This document shows, in pieces, positions 19,976-28,649 of a stretch of 39,710 bases of DNA (position 1 is its first letter; every line of letters begins with the position of its first letter). Source of the DNA: an uncultured Lachnospiraceae bacterium (lineage in GTDB: Bacteria; Bacillota; Clostridia; Lachnospirales; Lachnospiraceae). The notes under the pieces are model-generated. The model made no database searches and was not told the DNA's origin. It worked only from the letters and a program-made list of their open reading frames with translations. A program made the translations under genes and the position numbers. The stretch lies in assembly GCA_944381615.1 (NCBI GenBank), contig CALWLT010000025.1:1-39710 (forward strand), read 5' to 3'.

Positions 19976-21831
19976 AAAAAGAAACGGTGTTTCAGGCGCG
20001 TCTGGCGCGGCATTACGACGAACTCAAATGGCTGTACTGCGAGCTGTACCAGAACGACAGAGCGGCATTTGACCGGCTCTGCGGAATGCTTGAGGAGAAG
20101 GCAGAACGGCGGCCGGCAGATCTGGCGCGCCTGGATGAGAGACGGCTGGCGGATCCGGACTGGTATAAAGGGAACAGCCTGACCGGCATGATGATGTACG
20201 CGGATCTGTTTGCGAAGAATCTGCGGGGCGTACAGGAAAAACTGGACTATGTGGAGGAGTGCGGCGTGAACTGCCTGCATCTGATGCCGCTTCTGGATAT
20301 GCCCCGCGTTCGCAACGACGGCGGGTACGCGGTTTCAGATTTTACGAAGGTGCGGGCCGATCTGGGGACGATGGAGGATCTGGAACATCTGACTGCGGAG
20401 TGCCGCCGGCGCGGCATCAGCGTCTGTCTGGATTTTGTGATGAACCACACCTCCGACGAGCACGAGTGGGCGCTGCGGGCGCGCAACGGAGAGCGGGAGT
20501 ACCAGGAGCGGTATTTCTTTTATGAGGACAGCGGGATCCCGCAGCAATTTGAACAGACCTGCCCGCAGGTCTTTCCCACGACGGCCCCGGGAAATTTTAC
20601 CTGGCTTCCGGATGCGAAACGGTACGTGATGACGACGTTTTATCCGTATCAGTGGGATTTAAACTACCGCAATCCGGCGGTGTTTCACGACATGACGGGG
20701 TTCCTTCTGGATCTGGCCAACCGGGGGATCGAAATTGTCCGTCTGGATGCCGTCCCCTATATCTGGAAGGAGCTGGGGACAACCTGCCGCAATCTGCCGC
20801 AGGTGCACACGATTGTGCGCATGCTGCGCATGATCTGCGAGATTGTCTGCCCCGGCGTCCTTCTGCTGGGCGAGGTGGTCATGGAGCCGGACAAGGTAAC
20901 GCCCTATTTCGGGACGATCGAAAAGCCGGAGTGCCACATGCTCTACAATGTGACGACCATGGCCACGCTCTGGCATACGGTGGCGGTGCGGGATGTCTTT
21001 CTTCTGGAGCGGCAGATGGAGCGGCTTAGCCGGCTGCCGTCCGAATATACGTTTTTAAATTACCTGCGCTGCCATGACGACATCGGCTGGGGACTGGAAT
21101 ACGCGGCGCTGCAGGAGCGGGGGATGGAGGAAATTCCCCATAAAAAGTACTTAAATGATTATTTTACGGGCGTATATCCGGGGTCGGACGCCAGAGGAGA
21201 GCTCTACAACGACGATCCGTCCCTGGGAGACGCGAGGCTGTGCGGCACGACGGCCTCGCTGTGCGGCCTGGAGGCGGCGGCCGGGCGTGGCGATCGGGCG
21301 GCCGTACAGCGGGCGATCCGTTGTGATCAGATGCTTCACGGATTTATTTTTACCCTGTCCGGCATTCCCATGCTTTACAGCGGGGACGAGATCGGGCAGC
21401 TCAATGATTCCCGTTACCGGGACGATCCCAGGCTGGCGGCGGATTCGCGCTACGTGCACCGCGGGCCCTTCTGCTGGGAGGCGGCGGCCCGCCGGCGGGA
21501 GCAGGGGACGGCGCAGCAGGCGCTGTTTGACTGGATTGGCAGGCTGGAGAACATCCGCCGGGAGAATCCGGTTTTTGCGGCCGGGGCGCGGATCTGCCCC
21601 CGCGGGACGCAGGATTCTTCCGTGCTCTGCCTGGTGCGGGAACGGGGGAACAGACGGCTGATCGCGTGGTTTCATTTTTCCCCGGAGCCGGTTACGGTTT
21701 TGGCGGGAGAGGAAGGCGCTTTCATCGATCTGCTTGCTCCGGAGGAAGGAACGATCAGAGAAACGGTAACGCTTCCCGGATACGGGATGCGCTGGCTTGT
21801 GCCGGAAGAAAGAGAAGAAAGGAAAGGTTGA
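19972..21831 (+). CDS. Amylosucrase-family GH13 enzyme (sucrose-acting)
   Basis: 619 residues. The first 90 residues are a helical N-terminal domain, as in amylosucrases. The GH13 barrel follows with CVNCLHLMPLLDMP-like region I, CLDFVMNHTSDEHEW, IVRLDAVPYIWKELGT with nucleophile D259, LLLGEVVMEPDKV with acid/base E301, and YLRCHDDIGWG with D369. The 42-residue gap between D259 and E301 is the same as in Neisseria amylosucrase (D286, E328), and the text after the nucleophile (KELGTTCRNLPQVH) is closely like it. ADSRYVHRGPF matches the sucrose-pocket arginine region. It has no signal peptide. In this operon it would cleave sucrose left after alpha-galactosidase action, releasing fructose and either glucose or an alpha-glucan; which product dominates cannot be seen. 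Confidence 0.88.
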   Translation: MKKETVFQARLARHYDELKWLYCELYQNDRAAFDRLCGMLEEKAERRPADLARLDERRLADPDWYKGNSLTGMMMYADLFAKNLRGVQEKLDYVEECGVNCLHLMPLLDMPRVRNDGGYAVSDFTKVRADLGTMEDLEHLTAECRRRGISVCLDFVMNHTSDEHEWALRARNGEREYQERYFFYEDSGIPQQFEQTCPQVFPTTAPGNFTWLPDAKRYVMTTFYPYQWDLNYRNPAVFHDMTGFLLDLANRGIEIVRLDAVPYIWKELGTTCRNLPQVHTIVRMLRMICEIVCPGVLLLGEVVMEPDKVTPYFGTIEKPECHMLYNVTTMATLWHTVAVRDVFLLERQMERLSRLPSEYTFLNYLRCHDDIGWGLEYAALQERGMEEIPHKKYLNDYFTGVYPGSDARGELYNDDPSLGDARLCGTTASLCGLEAAAGRGDRAAVQRAIRCDQMLHGFIFTLSGIPMLYSGDEIGQLNDSRYRDDPRLAADSRYVHRGPFCWEAAARRREQGTAQQALFDWIGRLENIRRENPVFAAGARICPRGTQDSSVLCLVRERGNRRLIAWFHFSPEPVTVLAGEEGAFIDLLAPEEGTIRETVTLPGYGMRWLVPEEREERKG

Positions 21832-21837
21832 TTCATT

Positions 21838-22950
21838 ATGGCAAGTGTACAGCTGAAGCATGTGTGCAAAAAGTATCCCAATGGCTACGAGGCCGTTAAG
21901 GATTTTAATCTTGACATTGCGGATAAGGAGTTTATTATTTTCGTAGGGCCCTCCGGCTGCGGCAAATCTACCACGCTGAGGATGATCGCGGGGCTGGAGG
22001 ATATCTCCTCGGGCGAGCTGATCATCGACGGAAAGGTCGTCAATGACGTGGAACCCAAGGATCGGGACATTGCCATGGTGTTCCAGAGCTATGCGCTGTA
22101 TCCGCATATGTCGGTGTATGAGAACATGGCGTTTTCCCTGAAGCTTAAGAAGGTGCCGAAGGAAGAGATTGACCGGGCGGTAAGGAACGCGGCCCGCATC
22201 CTGGATCTGGAGCCGCTTCTGGATCGGAAACCGCGGGCGCTGTCCGGCGGCCAGAGACAGAGAGTCGCCATGGGGCGCGCGATCGTGAGAAGCCCCAAGG
22301 TATTTCTGATGGATGAGCCGCTCTCCAACCTGGACGCCAAGCTGCGCGGGCAGATGCGCGTGGAGATTTCCAAGCTTCATCAGCGCCTGGGGGCGACGAT
22401 CATTTACGTGACGCACGATCAGACGGAGGCCATGACGCTGGGCACCCGCATCGTCGTCATGAAGGAGGGCGTGGTGCAGCAGATTGACACGCCGCAGAAT
22501 CTTTACGATCATCCCTGCAACCGTTTTGTGGCCGGGTTTATCGGCTCGCCGCAGATGAACATGATTGCGGCGGACGCGGCGGAGGAAGCGGGAGAGGTAA
22601 CGCTTTCCTTTGCGGGTCAGAAGATCCGGCTGAACGAGACGCGGGCGCGGGCGCTGAGAGAGGGCGGCTACATCGGCGGGAAGGTAATTCTGGGGATCCG
22701 GCCGGAGGATATTCACGGCGACGAGGAATCGCTGCAGAAATTTGCGGATACCTCCCTGAATGCGCAGGTCAAGGTATTTGAGATGCTGGGCGCCAGCGCG
22801 CTTGTCTATTTCGACATCGGGGAGACGGGCTGGGTCGCTTCGGTCGCGTCGGGGACCGGCGCGCGGGCCGGCGATTTGATCCGGCTGGCGATGGATACGC
22901 AGAAGATTCATATTTTTGATTTTAAAACGGAACAGACCATTGTAGACTGA
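21838..22950 (+). CDS. msmK: Sugar ABC transporter ATPase, MsmK/UgpC type
   Basis: 370 residues, ATG at 21838 behind GAAAGGAAAGGTTGATTC. Walker A GPSGCGKST at 37-45, Q-loop VFQSYALYPHMSV, signature ALSGGQRQRVAMGRA from 134, Walker B VFLMDEP at 155-161 and D-loop SNLDAKLR, H-switch VTHDQTEAM. A C-terminal OB-type regulatory domain (about 235-370, with ILGIRPEDIH) marks the MalK/MsmK/UgpC group. In many Firmicutes this ATPase is encoded alone and shared by several importers; here it sits in the operon and should power the permease pair at 15466-17213. Confidence 0.96.
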   Translation: MASVQLKHVCKKYPNGYEAVKDFNLDIADKEFIIFVGPSGCGKSTTLRMIAGLEDISSGELIIDGKVVNDVEPKDRDIAMVFQSYALYPHMSVYENMAFSLKLKKVPKEEIDRAVRNAARILDLEPLLDRKPRALSGGQRQRVAMGRAIVRSPKVFLMDEPLSNLDAKLRGQMRVEISKLHQRLGATIIYVTHDQTEAMTLGTRIVVMKEGVVQQIDTPQNLYDHPCNRFVAGFIGSPQMNMIAADAAEEAGEVTLSFAGQKIRLNETRARALREGGYIGGKVILGIRPEDIHGDEESLQKFADTSLNAQVKVFEMLGASALVYFDIGETGWVASVASGTGARAGDLIRLAMDTQKIHIFDFKTEQTIVD

Positions 22951-23021
22951 CCGCGGCAGATACGGGTCGCGCCCGGGGCCGCATGGAAAAGCCGGGCGCG
23001 CGAAACAGAAAGGGGAGCGGG

Positions 23022-24014
23022 ATGATGGAACAAAGAGACGGGAAGGCGGCCGGGTATGATGTGATCGCGCTGGGCGAGCTTCTGATCGATCTGACGCAGA
23101 ACGGCCGATCCGGGCAGGGGAATCCTCTGTTTGAGGCCAATCCGGGCGGAGCGCCCTGCAATGTGCTGGCCATGCTGTCCAGACAGGGAAAGCGGACGGC
23201 GTTTATCGGCAAGGTCGGGCGGGATTCGTTTGGCAGGCAGCTGCGGGAGGCCCTTCTGGAAGCCGGGATTGACGCCTCTTATCTTCTGGAGGAGAAGGAC
23301 GTCCCTACGACGCTGGCGTTTGTCCACCGGCTGCCGGACGGGGATCGCGATTTCTCCTTTTACCGCAGCCCGGGCGCGGATGTGATGCTGCGCCCGGAGG
23401 AGATTGACGGGGCGGCAATCCGCTCGGCGCGGATGTTCCACTATGGTTCGCTCTCCCTGACGGATGAGCCGGTAAAAAGCGCTACCAAAAAAGCCGTTTC
23501 GATCGCCGGAGAGGCGGGCGTGCTGCGCTCGTTTGATCCGAATCTGAGGCCGCCGCTGTGGCGGTCGCAGGAAGAAGCCCGGGAGCAGATTGCCTGGGGT
23601 CTTGCGCACTGTGAGATTCTGAAGATTTCGGATAATGAGATCCGCTGGTTTACGGGAAAAGAAAGTTATGACGAGGGAATGGCCGCGCTTTTGCGGGAGT
23701 ATCCGGGGATCCGGCTGCTGTGCCTTTCCATGGGCCCGGACGGAAGCCGGGCCGTCCTGGACGGGCGGACGGCGGAGGCGCCGGCGTTTCTGGTAGAGGA
23801 TCCGGCGGATACGACGGGGGCCGGCGATACGTTCTGCGGCGGCGTCCTGACCTATGTGCTGCAGTACGGTCTGGAGAAGCTTGGCGGCCATCTGGGGGAG
23901 ATGCTGTCCTTCGCCAATGCGGCCGCCTCGCTGGTAACCATGCACAAGGGCGCGCTGCGCGTGATGCCGCGTCCGGAGGAGATCCGGGCGCGGATGAAAT
24001 CCCGGCCGTTCTGA
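23022..24014 (+). CDS. Fructokinase-like PfkB family carbohydrate kinase
   Basis: 330 residues from ATG at 23022, just after AAAGGGGAGCGGG; an in-frame ATG at 22983 has no ribosome site. The PfkB signatures are NPGGAPCNVLAMLSRQG near the N-terminus and DTTGAGDTFCGGVL from residue 263, with D269 as the catalytic base. FIGKVGRDSFGRQL and SFDPNLRPPLW are as in bacterial fructokinases (ScrK/FrcK-like). It ends the operon and would trap the fructose released from sucrose as fructose-6-phosphate, feeding the two phosphofructokinases in this window. It converges on the M18 peptidase gene with only 28 bases between stops. Confidence 0.92.
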   Translation: MMEQRDGKAAGYDVIALGELLIDLTQNGRSGQGNPLFEANPGGAPCNVLAMLSRQGKRTAFIGKVGRDSFGRQLREALLEAGIDASYLLEEKDVPTTLAFVHRLPDGDRDFSFYRSPGADVMLRPEEIDGAAIRSARMFHYGSLSLTDEPVKSATKKAVSIAGEAGVLRSFDPNLRPPLWRSQEEAREQIAWGLAHCEILKISDNEIRWFTGKESYDEGMAALLREYPGIRLLCLSMGPDGSRAVLDGRTAEAPAFLVEDPADTTGAGDTFCGGVLTYVLQYGLEKLGGHLGEMLSFANAAASLVTMHKGALRVMPRPEEIRARMKSRPF

Positions 24015-24042
24015 CCCGGCAGGGGGCGGCAGCATCCGGGGC

Positions 24043-25362
24043 TTATTCCAGCCGGTAGCTTCCGTCCCCGAGACAGGTAAGGCGGGAGTTAAAGAAAGCG
24101 GTAAGCGCCCGGACCAGGTAAAGGGTGTCTTTTACGCCGGCCGTCTCAAAGGGCGAGTGCATGGCGAGCTGGGCCAGCCCGATGTCCGCCGTATTGAGGG
24201 AGACGTGGGAGCTGGAAATGTTTCCCAGCGTCGATCCGCCCGGAATGCCGGAGCGGTTGGCAAATATTTGGACCGGCACGCCCGCTTTCCGGCAGATGGC
24301 CAGGAACAGGGCGGCGGAGACGCTGTCGGTCGTATATTTCTGGTTTGCGCTGTATTTGAGGACGACGCCGCCGTTCAGGAAGGGACGGTTGGCGTCGTCG
24401 GCTTTTTCCGGATAATTCGGGTGCAGGGCGTGGGCGTTGTCGGCGGACAGCATGAAGCTTCGCGCAATCTGAATCTGATATTCCTCGCGGCTGTGCCCCG
24501 TCACGTCGCTGATGCGTTTCATCACGTCCTCCAGGAAGGTAGAACCGGCCCCCTGCTTCGTCCCGCTGCCGACCTCCTCATTGTCAAAAACGGCGCAGAG
24601 CGGGATGTGCGTGCTGTTTTCAGCCTGTAAAAGGGCGGTCATGGCCGCCCAGGCGCACTGCAGATCATCCAGGCGCGGCGAGGCGATAAATTCCCGGTTT
24701 GCGCCCCAGACGGTTCCCGGCATCCGGCAGCAGACAAAGAGGTCGTGGCTGAGGATCGCGTCCGGCCTGACGCCGGCCGCCCCGGCGATCAGCTCCCTCA
24801 GCGGGACGGCTCCCGCCATGGAATAGAGCGGGAGCAGATCCTTCTGCGGGTTCAGCGAGGCGTTCTGGTTTGCGCTGCGGTTCATGTGGATGGCCAGGCT
24901 CGGAATCAGGACGAGATCGCGGTCCATGTTTACCAGGCGCGTTTCAATTCCCTGCCCGGTCATGGCCGTCACGCGGCCGGCAACCGAGAGCGGGCGGTCA
25001 AACCAGGGAAACATCAGCATGCCGCCGTAGGGTTCCACGTTCAGCCGGACATACTGCCCGGCCGTCTCCAGCGAGGATTTTTCCTTGATTTTAAAGCATG
25101 GCGAGTCGCTGTGGGCGGCCGCGATCAGAAAGCCCTGATACGGCGCTGCGGGGAGGGAGAAGGCGATGATGGAGGAGCCGTTGCGGACCGTGTAGTAGCG
25201 CCCGCCCGGCGCAAGCTTCCAGGGCTCGTGTTCGCGCAGGGGCTGAAACCCCGCCGCGTCGAGAAGCGCCTGAAAATGGCGGACGGCATGGTAGCAGGTC
25301 GGGCTCTGTTCAATAAAGGCCATCATCTCCCGGGATGTCGTTTCAAAATGGGTTTCACTCAT
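24043..25362 (-). CDS. apeB: M18 family aminopeptidase
   Basis: 439 residues, ATG at 25362 behind GAGAGGGAGAAATCTAAC. The M18 metal and catalytic motifs appear in order: AAHSDSPCFK with H84, SPRLDDLQCAW, FDNEEVGSGTKQGAGS with the catalytic glutamate, SADNAHALHPNYPEK, and GIPGGSTLGNISSSHVSL. It has no signal peptide, so it is a cytoplasmic dinuclear-metal aminopeptidase acting on peptides with (usually) acidic or neutral N-termini. It lies 60 bases downstream of the PPi-phosphofructokinase gene on the same strand and probably shares its message, although the two have no obvious metabolic link. Confidence 0.95.
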   Translation of the reverse strand: MSETHFETTSREMMAFIEQSPTCYHAVRHFQALLDAAGFQPLREHEPWKLAPGGRYYTVRNGSSIIAFSLPAAPYQGFLIAAAHSDSPCFKIKEKSSLETAGQYVRLNVEPYGGMLMFPWFDRPLSVAGRVTAMTGQGIETRLVNMDRDLVLIPSLAIHMNRSANQNASLNPQKDLLPLYSMAGAVPLRELIAGAAGVRPDAILSHDLFVCCRMPGTVWGANREFIASPRLDDLQCAWAAMTALLQAENSTHIPLCAVFDNEEVGSGTKQGAGSTFLEDVMKRISDVTGHSREEYQIQIARSFMLSADNAHALHPNYPEKADDANRPFLNGGVVLKYSANQKYTTDSVSAALFLAICRKAGVPVQIFANRSGIPGGSTLGNISSSHVSLNTADIGLAQLAMHSPFETAGVKDTLYLVRALTAFFNSRLTCLGDGSYRLE

Positions 25363-25422
25363 GTTAGATTTCTCCCTCTCTGGCGGCGGCCGCAGTTCTG
25401 CCGTTTTTTCAGTCCGCCGGAC

Positions 25423-26655
25423 TTATTTTTTGTGGTACAGGTAGCGCGGGATGCCGTCCACCATGACCGGAGGCACGTCGCCCTGGATCAGGGGGCGGAC
25501 ATAGCTGATAAATTCATCCGTTACCCAGGCGCCGTCTCCGGTAATCCATTCGCGCGGGACGGTTTTTTCCACGTTGGAAACCTTGTGGACGTTGCGCAGC
25601 TCGGTGGTGCACTGATACGGATCGTCGGAGATGCGCTTTAAAATGACCATCTCTCCGGTATCGCCCTCGTCCGCGGCCTTGACGGCGGCGCCGCCGACCT
25701 GGAACGCCTCCAGGATATCGATGCGGGAGGCCAGATGGGACGCGGCCCGCTGCATGGAGCTGAGTTCGATGCTGCGCGTCTTGCAGCCGATCTCCTGGGA
25801 GAGGCGGCGCGCCAGGTAATTGGAGGTTCCGGTCAGCTGCTTGTGGCCGAAGGCGTCCACGAAATCGACGCCGTCCGTCAGCTCGCAGACGTAGCGCCCG
25901 TCGGCCAGGCGGATTCCCTCGGAGACGGCGGCCACAACGAAGCTCTTTTTCTCCAGGAGCGCGCGGACGCGGGCCAGGAAATCGTCGATGTCAAAGGCCA
26001 GCTCCGGGAGATAAATCAGGTCCGGGCCGTCGCAGTCCTCGCCCTGCGAGAGCGCGGCCGCGCCGGTCAGCCAGCCGGCGTTGCGGCCCATGACCTCCAC
26101 GATGGTAACAAGCCCCTTGTCGTAGACGAGCGCGCGGCTGTCCTGGATGATCTCCTTGACGGAGGTGCCGATGTATTTGGCGGCGCTGCCGTATCCCGGC
26201 GAGTGATCCGTGAGCGCCAGGTCGTTGTCGATGGTTTTGGGGACGCCCAGGAATTTGGTCGGGTATCCCTTGAGGATCGCATAGTCGGAAAGCTTTTTGA
26301 TGGTATCCATGGAGTCGTTGCCGCCGATGTAGATGAAACACTCGATGTCCAGCTTGCGCAGAATGGCGAAGATCGTCTCGTAGGTCTCGATGCTCTCGTG
26401 AATTTCCGGCAGTTTGTAGCGGCAGGAGCCGAGGTAGGCGGCGGGGGTCCGTTTCAGAAGCTCGACGTCCAGATCCGTGTGGATATGCTCGGACAGATCG
26501 ATGTAGTCCTCTTTTAAAAGGCCCTGGATGCCGTGGCGCATGCCGTATACTTTGGGGGCGCCGCGGTCGATGGCGGTACGGTATACTCCGGCCAGGCTGG
26601 AGTTGATTGCTGCGGTGGGGCCGCCGGACTGGCCGACGATGACATTCCCTTTCAT
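25423..26655 (-). CDS. pfp: 6-phosphofructokinase, predicted PPi-dependent
   Basis: 410 residues, ATG at 26655 behind AGGAGGTACCCGCC. The PFK fold starts VIVGQSGGPTAAINSSL. The phosphoryl-donor positions are GGNDS (111-115, with D114 where E. coli ATP-PfkA has G104) and PKTIDND (139-145, with K140 where PfkA has G124). Asp plus Lys at these two places is the accepted signature of pyrophosphate-dependent enzymes; T141-D143 hold the catalytic TID. EVMGRNAGWLTGAAAL is the MGR motif. It makes fructose-1,6-bisphosphate with PPi instead of ATP and can run in reverse. Another PFK with a different donor signature is at 32106. Confidence 0.94.
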   Translation of the reverse strand: MKGNVIVGQSGGPTAAINSSLAGVYRTAIDRGAPKVYGMRHGIQGLLKEDYIDLSEHIHTDLDVELLKRTPAAYLGSCRYKLPEIHESIETYETIFAILRKLDIECFIYIGGNDSMDTIKKLSDYAILKGYPTKFLGVPKTIDNDLALTDHSPGYGSAAKYIGTSVKEIIQDSRALVYDKGLVTIVEVMGRNAGWLTGAAALSQGEDCDGPDLIYLPELAFDIDDFLARVRALLEKKSFVVAAVSEGIRLADGRYVCELTDGVDFVDAFGHKQLTGTSNYLARRLSQEIGCKTRSIELSSMQRAASHLASRIDILEAFQVGGAAVKAADEGDTGEMVILKRISDDPYQCTTELRNVHKVSNVEKTVPREWITGDGAWVTDEFISYVRPLIQGDVPPVMVDGIPRYLYHKK

Positions 26656-26689
26656 GGCGGGTACCTCCTGATTTGATGTGGCGGGGCCG

Positions 26690-26711
26690 GCGGCGGGAAT
26701 AGATCCGCCGC
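26690..26711 (-). other. GC-rich hairpin in the pfp 5' untranslated region
   Basis: GCGGCGG and CCGCCGC (7 perfect pairs) enclose an 8-base loop. It lies between the promoter at 26732-26759 and the ATG at 26655, so it would be near the 5' end of the message, where it may affect stability or translation. No riboswitch family is recognised. Confidence 0.4.
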
Positions 26712-26731
26712 GCCGGTTCCGCTTTTCTATT

Positions 26732-26759
26732 ATTATAGCAGTTTTGCCGGATCAGACAA
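26732..26759 (-). promoter_or_regulatory. Sigma-A-like promoter for pfp-apeB
   Basis: On the minus strand TTGTCT (26759-26754) and TATAAT (26737-26732) are 16 bases apart, and the -10 is extended (TGCTATAAT). The predicted transcript begins about 70 bases before the pfp start. Confidence 0.65.
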
Positions 26760-26844
26760 GGAAAATCGGCTGTATACGGGGAAAAGAGGCCGGCGGCGCG
26801 AAAAAACTGGTTTGCAGGCGGAAAAATCTGCCGGCAAGTGTGAA

Positions 26845-26873
26845 TTGCGCAAATGATCGGGATGTGATATGAT
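26845..26873 (+). promoter_or_regulatory. Sigma-A-like promoter for the nucleotidyltransferase gene
   Basis: TTGCGC (26845-26850), 17 bases, TATGAT (26868-26873), with TG one base before the -10. It points away from the pfp promoter. The start codon is at 26959, leaving a leader of about 80 bases. Confidence 0.65.
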
Positions 26874-26958
26874 ACAGGCAGAGCGCGCGGCGGGACTCAA
26901 ATGGGGAGGCAACCGGCAAACGGCCGTGCGAAAACGGACTGGGATGAGGAGAAGAGAA

Positions 26959-27879
26959 ATGAAAGATACGGCACTGGTAATTATGGCGGCGGGAATCGGA
27001 AGCCGCTTCGGCGGGGGGATCAAGCAGCTGGAGCCGGTAGGGCCCGGCGGGGAGATTATCATGGACTATTCCATCCATGATGCGCTGGAGGCCGGTTTTA
27101 ACCGCCTTGTTTTCGTGATTCGTCACGATCTGGAGAAGGATTTCCGGGAGATCATCGGCAACCGGATCGAGAAGATTGCGCCGGTTTCCTATGCGTTTCA
27201 GGAGCTGACGGATCTGCCGGAGGGCTTTTGCGTCCCGGCGGGCAGGAAGAAGCCGTGGGGAACCGGTCAGGCGATCCTGAGCGTCCGCGGGGTGGTAAAG
27301 GAACCGTTCCTGGTCATCAATGCGGATGATTACTACGGGAAGGAAGCGTTTGGCCGGATCCACGATTATATGGTAAACGAGATGGATGAGACGGCGCCGG
27401 TCTACGATATGTGCATGGGCGGATTTATCCTTTCCAATACCCTGAGCGAGAACGGGGGCGTGACGCGCGGCGTGTGCGAGGTCGGAGCGGACGGCTGCCT
27501 GGAGCGCGTGACGGAGACGTATAACATCGAGCGCACGGCGCAGGGGCTCCGGGCGACGGATCAGGCGGGGAATCCGGTTTCTGTGCGGGCGGATCAGCAT
27601 GTTTCCATGAATATGTGGGGGCTTCCGGCGTCTTTCATCGGCGAGCTGGAACGGGAATTCCCGGTCTTTCTGTCAGGGCTGAAAGAAGGAGATGTCAAGT
27701 CAGAGTATCTGCTTCCGTCGATCATTGATCAGATGATCCGCGAGGGGCGCGCGCGGGTGCGCGTGCTGGAGACGCGGGATCGCTGGTTCGGTGTGACCTA
27801 CCGGGAGGACAAGGAGAGCGTGACGGCGGCGATCCGCGGCCTGATCGAGAAGGGCGTATACCCGGAAAAGCTGTTTTAG
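26959..27879 (+). CDS. Sugar-phosphate nucleotidyltransferase-like protein
   Basis: 306 residues from ATG at 26959 behind GAGGAGAAGAGAA; the frame is open further upstream to 26869, but that overlaps the promoter. It starts KDTALVIMAAGIGSRFGGGI followed by KQLEPVGP, the nucleotide-binding loop of the NTP_transferase (GT-A-like) family, with the Mg-binding acid probably in VINADDYYGKEAF. GGFILSNTLSENGGVTRGVC and MWGLPASFIGEL follow the order seen in glucose-1-phosphate-type transferases. No hexapeptide (left-handed helix) domain is attached. The sugar and nucleotide are not known. It is a single gene with its own promoter; a small GAACAG/CTGTTC hairpin follows. Confidence 0.85.
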   Translation: MKDTALVIMAAGIGSRFGGGIKQLEPVGPGGEIIMDYSIHDALEAGFNRLVFVIRHDLEKDFREIIGNRIEKIAPVSYAFQELTDLPEGFCVPAGRKKPWGTGQAILSVRGVVKEPFLVINADDYYGKEAFGRIHDYMVNEMDETAPVYDMCMGGFILSNTLSENGGVTRGVCEVGADGCLERVTETYNIERTAQGLRATDQAGNPVSVRADQHVSMNMWGLPASFIGELEREFPVFLSGLKEGDVKSEYLLPSIIDQMIREGRARVRVLETRDRWFGVTYREDKESVTAAIRGLIEKGVYPEKLF

Positions 27880-27884
27880 AGGAA

Positions 27885-27900
27885 GAACAGGAAACTGTTC
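27885..27900 (+). other. Small hairpin after the nucleotidyltransferase gene
   Basis: GAACAG and CTGTTC pair around a GAAA (GNRA-type) loop six bases after the stop codon. No T-run follows, so it is at best a weak terminator or a stability element. Confidence 0.3.
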
Positions 27901-27970
27901 AGGGAAGTTTGGGAAAAATCCTGCATATGATACCATATAACCTTGTGCCGCAGGGAGGAATGGGATCCAG

Positions 27971-28501
27971 ATGCAGGATTTTTTATATGCGAAAGCCGCG
28001 TCCGGCGGGGCGGACAAAAAGAAGCCCTGGCAGCTTTATCACAGAGAGGAGCAGAGGGCCGCGCCGCTTCCGGCGCGGCGGGATTTTGAGTATTTTAAGA
28101 GCCTGTATCCGCAGGAGGTCCGGAAGGTACAGGCGTACGTGGAGGAGATCTGCGATGAAATGGAGTACGCAGGAAGTCCGATCTATGACGAATATCCGGA
28201 TCGCGTGATGATCGAAGGGCTGATCCGGCGGACAGAACAGCGGATGAATCCGGAAATGGAAACGGGGGCGTACGCTGTGACGCAGCAGGAAGTGAGGGAA
28301 GCGTTTGTCTGCCCGCAGCCGGGATACCGGATGTGGGAGCCGGAGGAGGCGCAGCTTCTTCAGGCGCAGGAGCAGCGCGGCCGGGGCCCGGTCCGGCCGC
28401 CAGTCCGGCCGCCGGAGGCGGAGCCGGACCGGGAGCTTTTAAGCGTGCTGCTTTTAAACGAACTGCACGGACGGCGCTGCCGGCAGGGGTTTTGCCGCTG
28501 A
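27971..28501 (+). CDS. Hypothetical protein, proline-rich C-terminus
   Basis: 176 residues, ATG at 27971 behind AGGGAGGAATGGGATCCAG. The central region (about residues 38-90: FEYFKSLYPQEVRKVQAYVE, then MEYAGSPIYDEYPDRVMIE) is the conserved core of a small protein family I have seen only in Lachnospiraceae-like genomes; it has no known function. The tail contains PVRPPVRPPEAEP and then LLSVLLLNELHGRRCRQGF. There is no signal peptide or membrane span. Codon use matches its neighbours. It stands alone between the nucleotidyltransferase gene and the SRP RNA promoter. Confidence 0.75.
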   Translation: MQDFLYAKAASGGADKKKPWQLYHREEQRAAPLPARRDFEYFKSLYPQEVRKVQAYVEEICDEMEYAGSPIYDEYPDRVMIEGLIRRTEQRMNPEMETGAYAVTQQEVREAFVCPQPGYRMWEPEEAQLLQAQEQRGRGPVRPPVRPPEAEPDRELLSVLLLNELHGRRCRQGFCR

Positions 28502-28574
28502 GGCGGCAGACGGCGAGCCGGATTGCTGCCGGGAAGAGGCAAAAACGGCGTGCGGTGCGGCTGCATTCGCCGGC

Positions 28575-28603
28575 TTGACAAAAACCGGCCGGCCATGTAT
28601 ACT
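28575..28603 (+). promoter_or_regulatory. Strong promoter of the SRP RNA
   Basis: A perfect TTGACA (28575-28580), a 17-base spacer and TATACT (28598-28603): one of the best sigma-A matches in the window, as expected for a highly expressed stable RNA. The predicted start is near 28610. A leader hairpin follows at once: GGCGGATC (28613-28620) pairs with GATCCGCC (28628-28635), 8 perfect pairs, probably removed during processing. Confidence 0.88.
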
Positions 28604-28649
28604 AAACAGGCCGGCGGATCATTCGTGGATCCGCCGCAGAGCCAAGGTC

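Noticed and set aside
21151..22911. 586-codon open frame on the minus strand opposite the GH13 and ATPase genes
   Set aside because: It overlaps two well-supported genes on the plus strand and shows no recognisable motif.
25405..25431. AGTCC/GGACT hairpin with T-run between pfp and the M18 gene as a terminator
   Set aside because: The T-run is on the plus-strand side, but both genes here are on the minus strand, where the hairpin is followed by A residues; it would not end their message.
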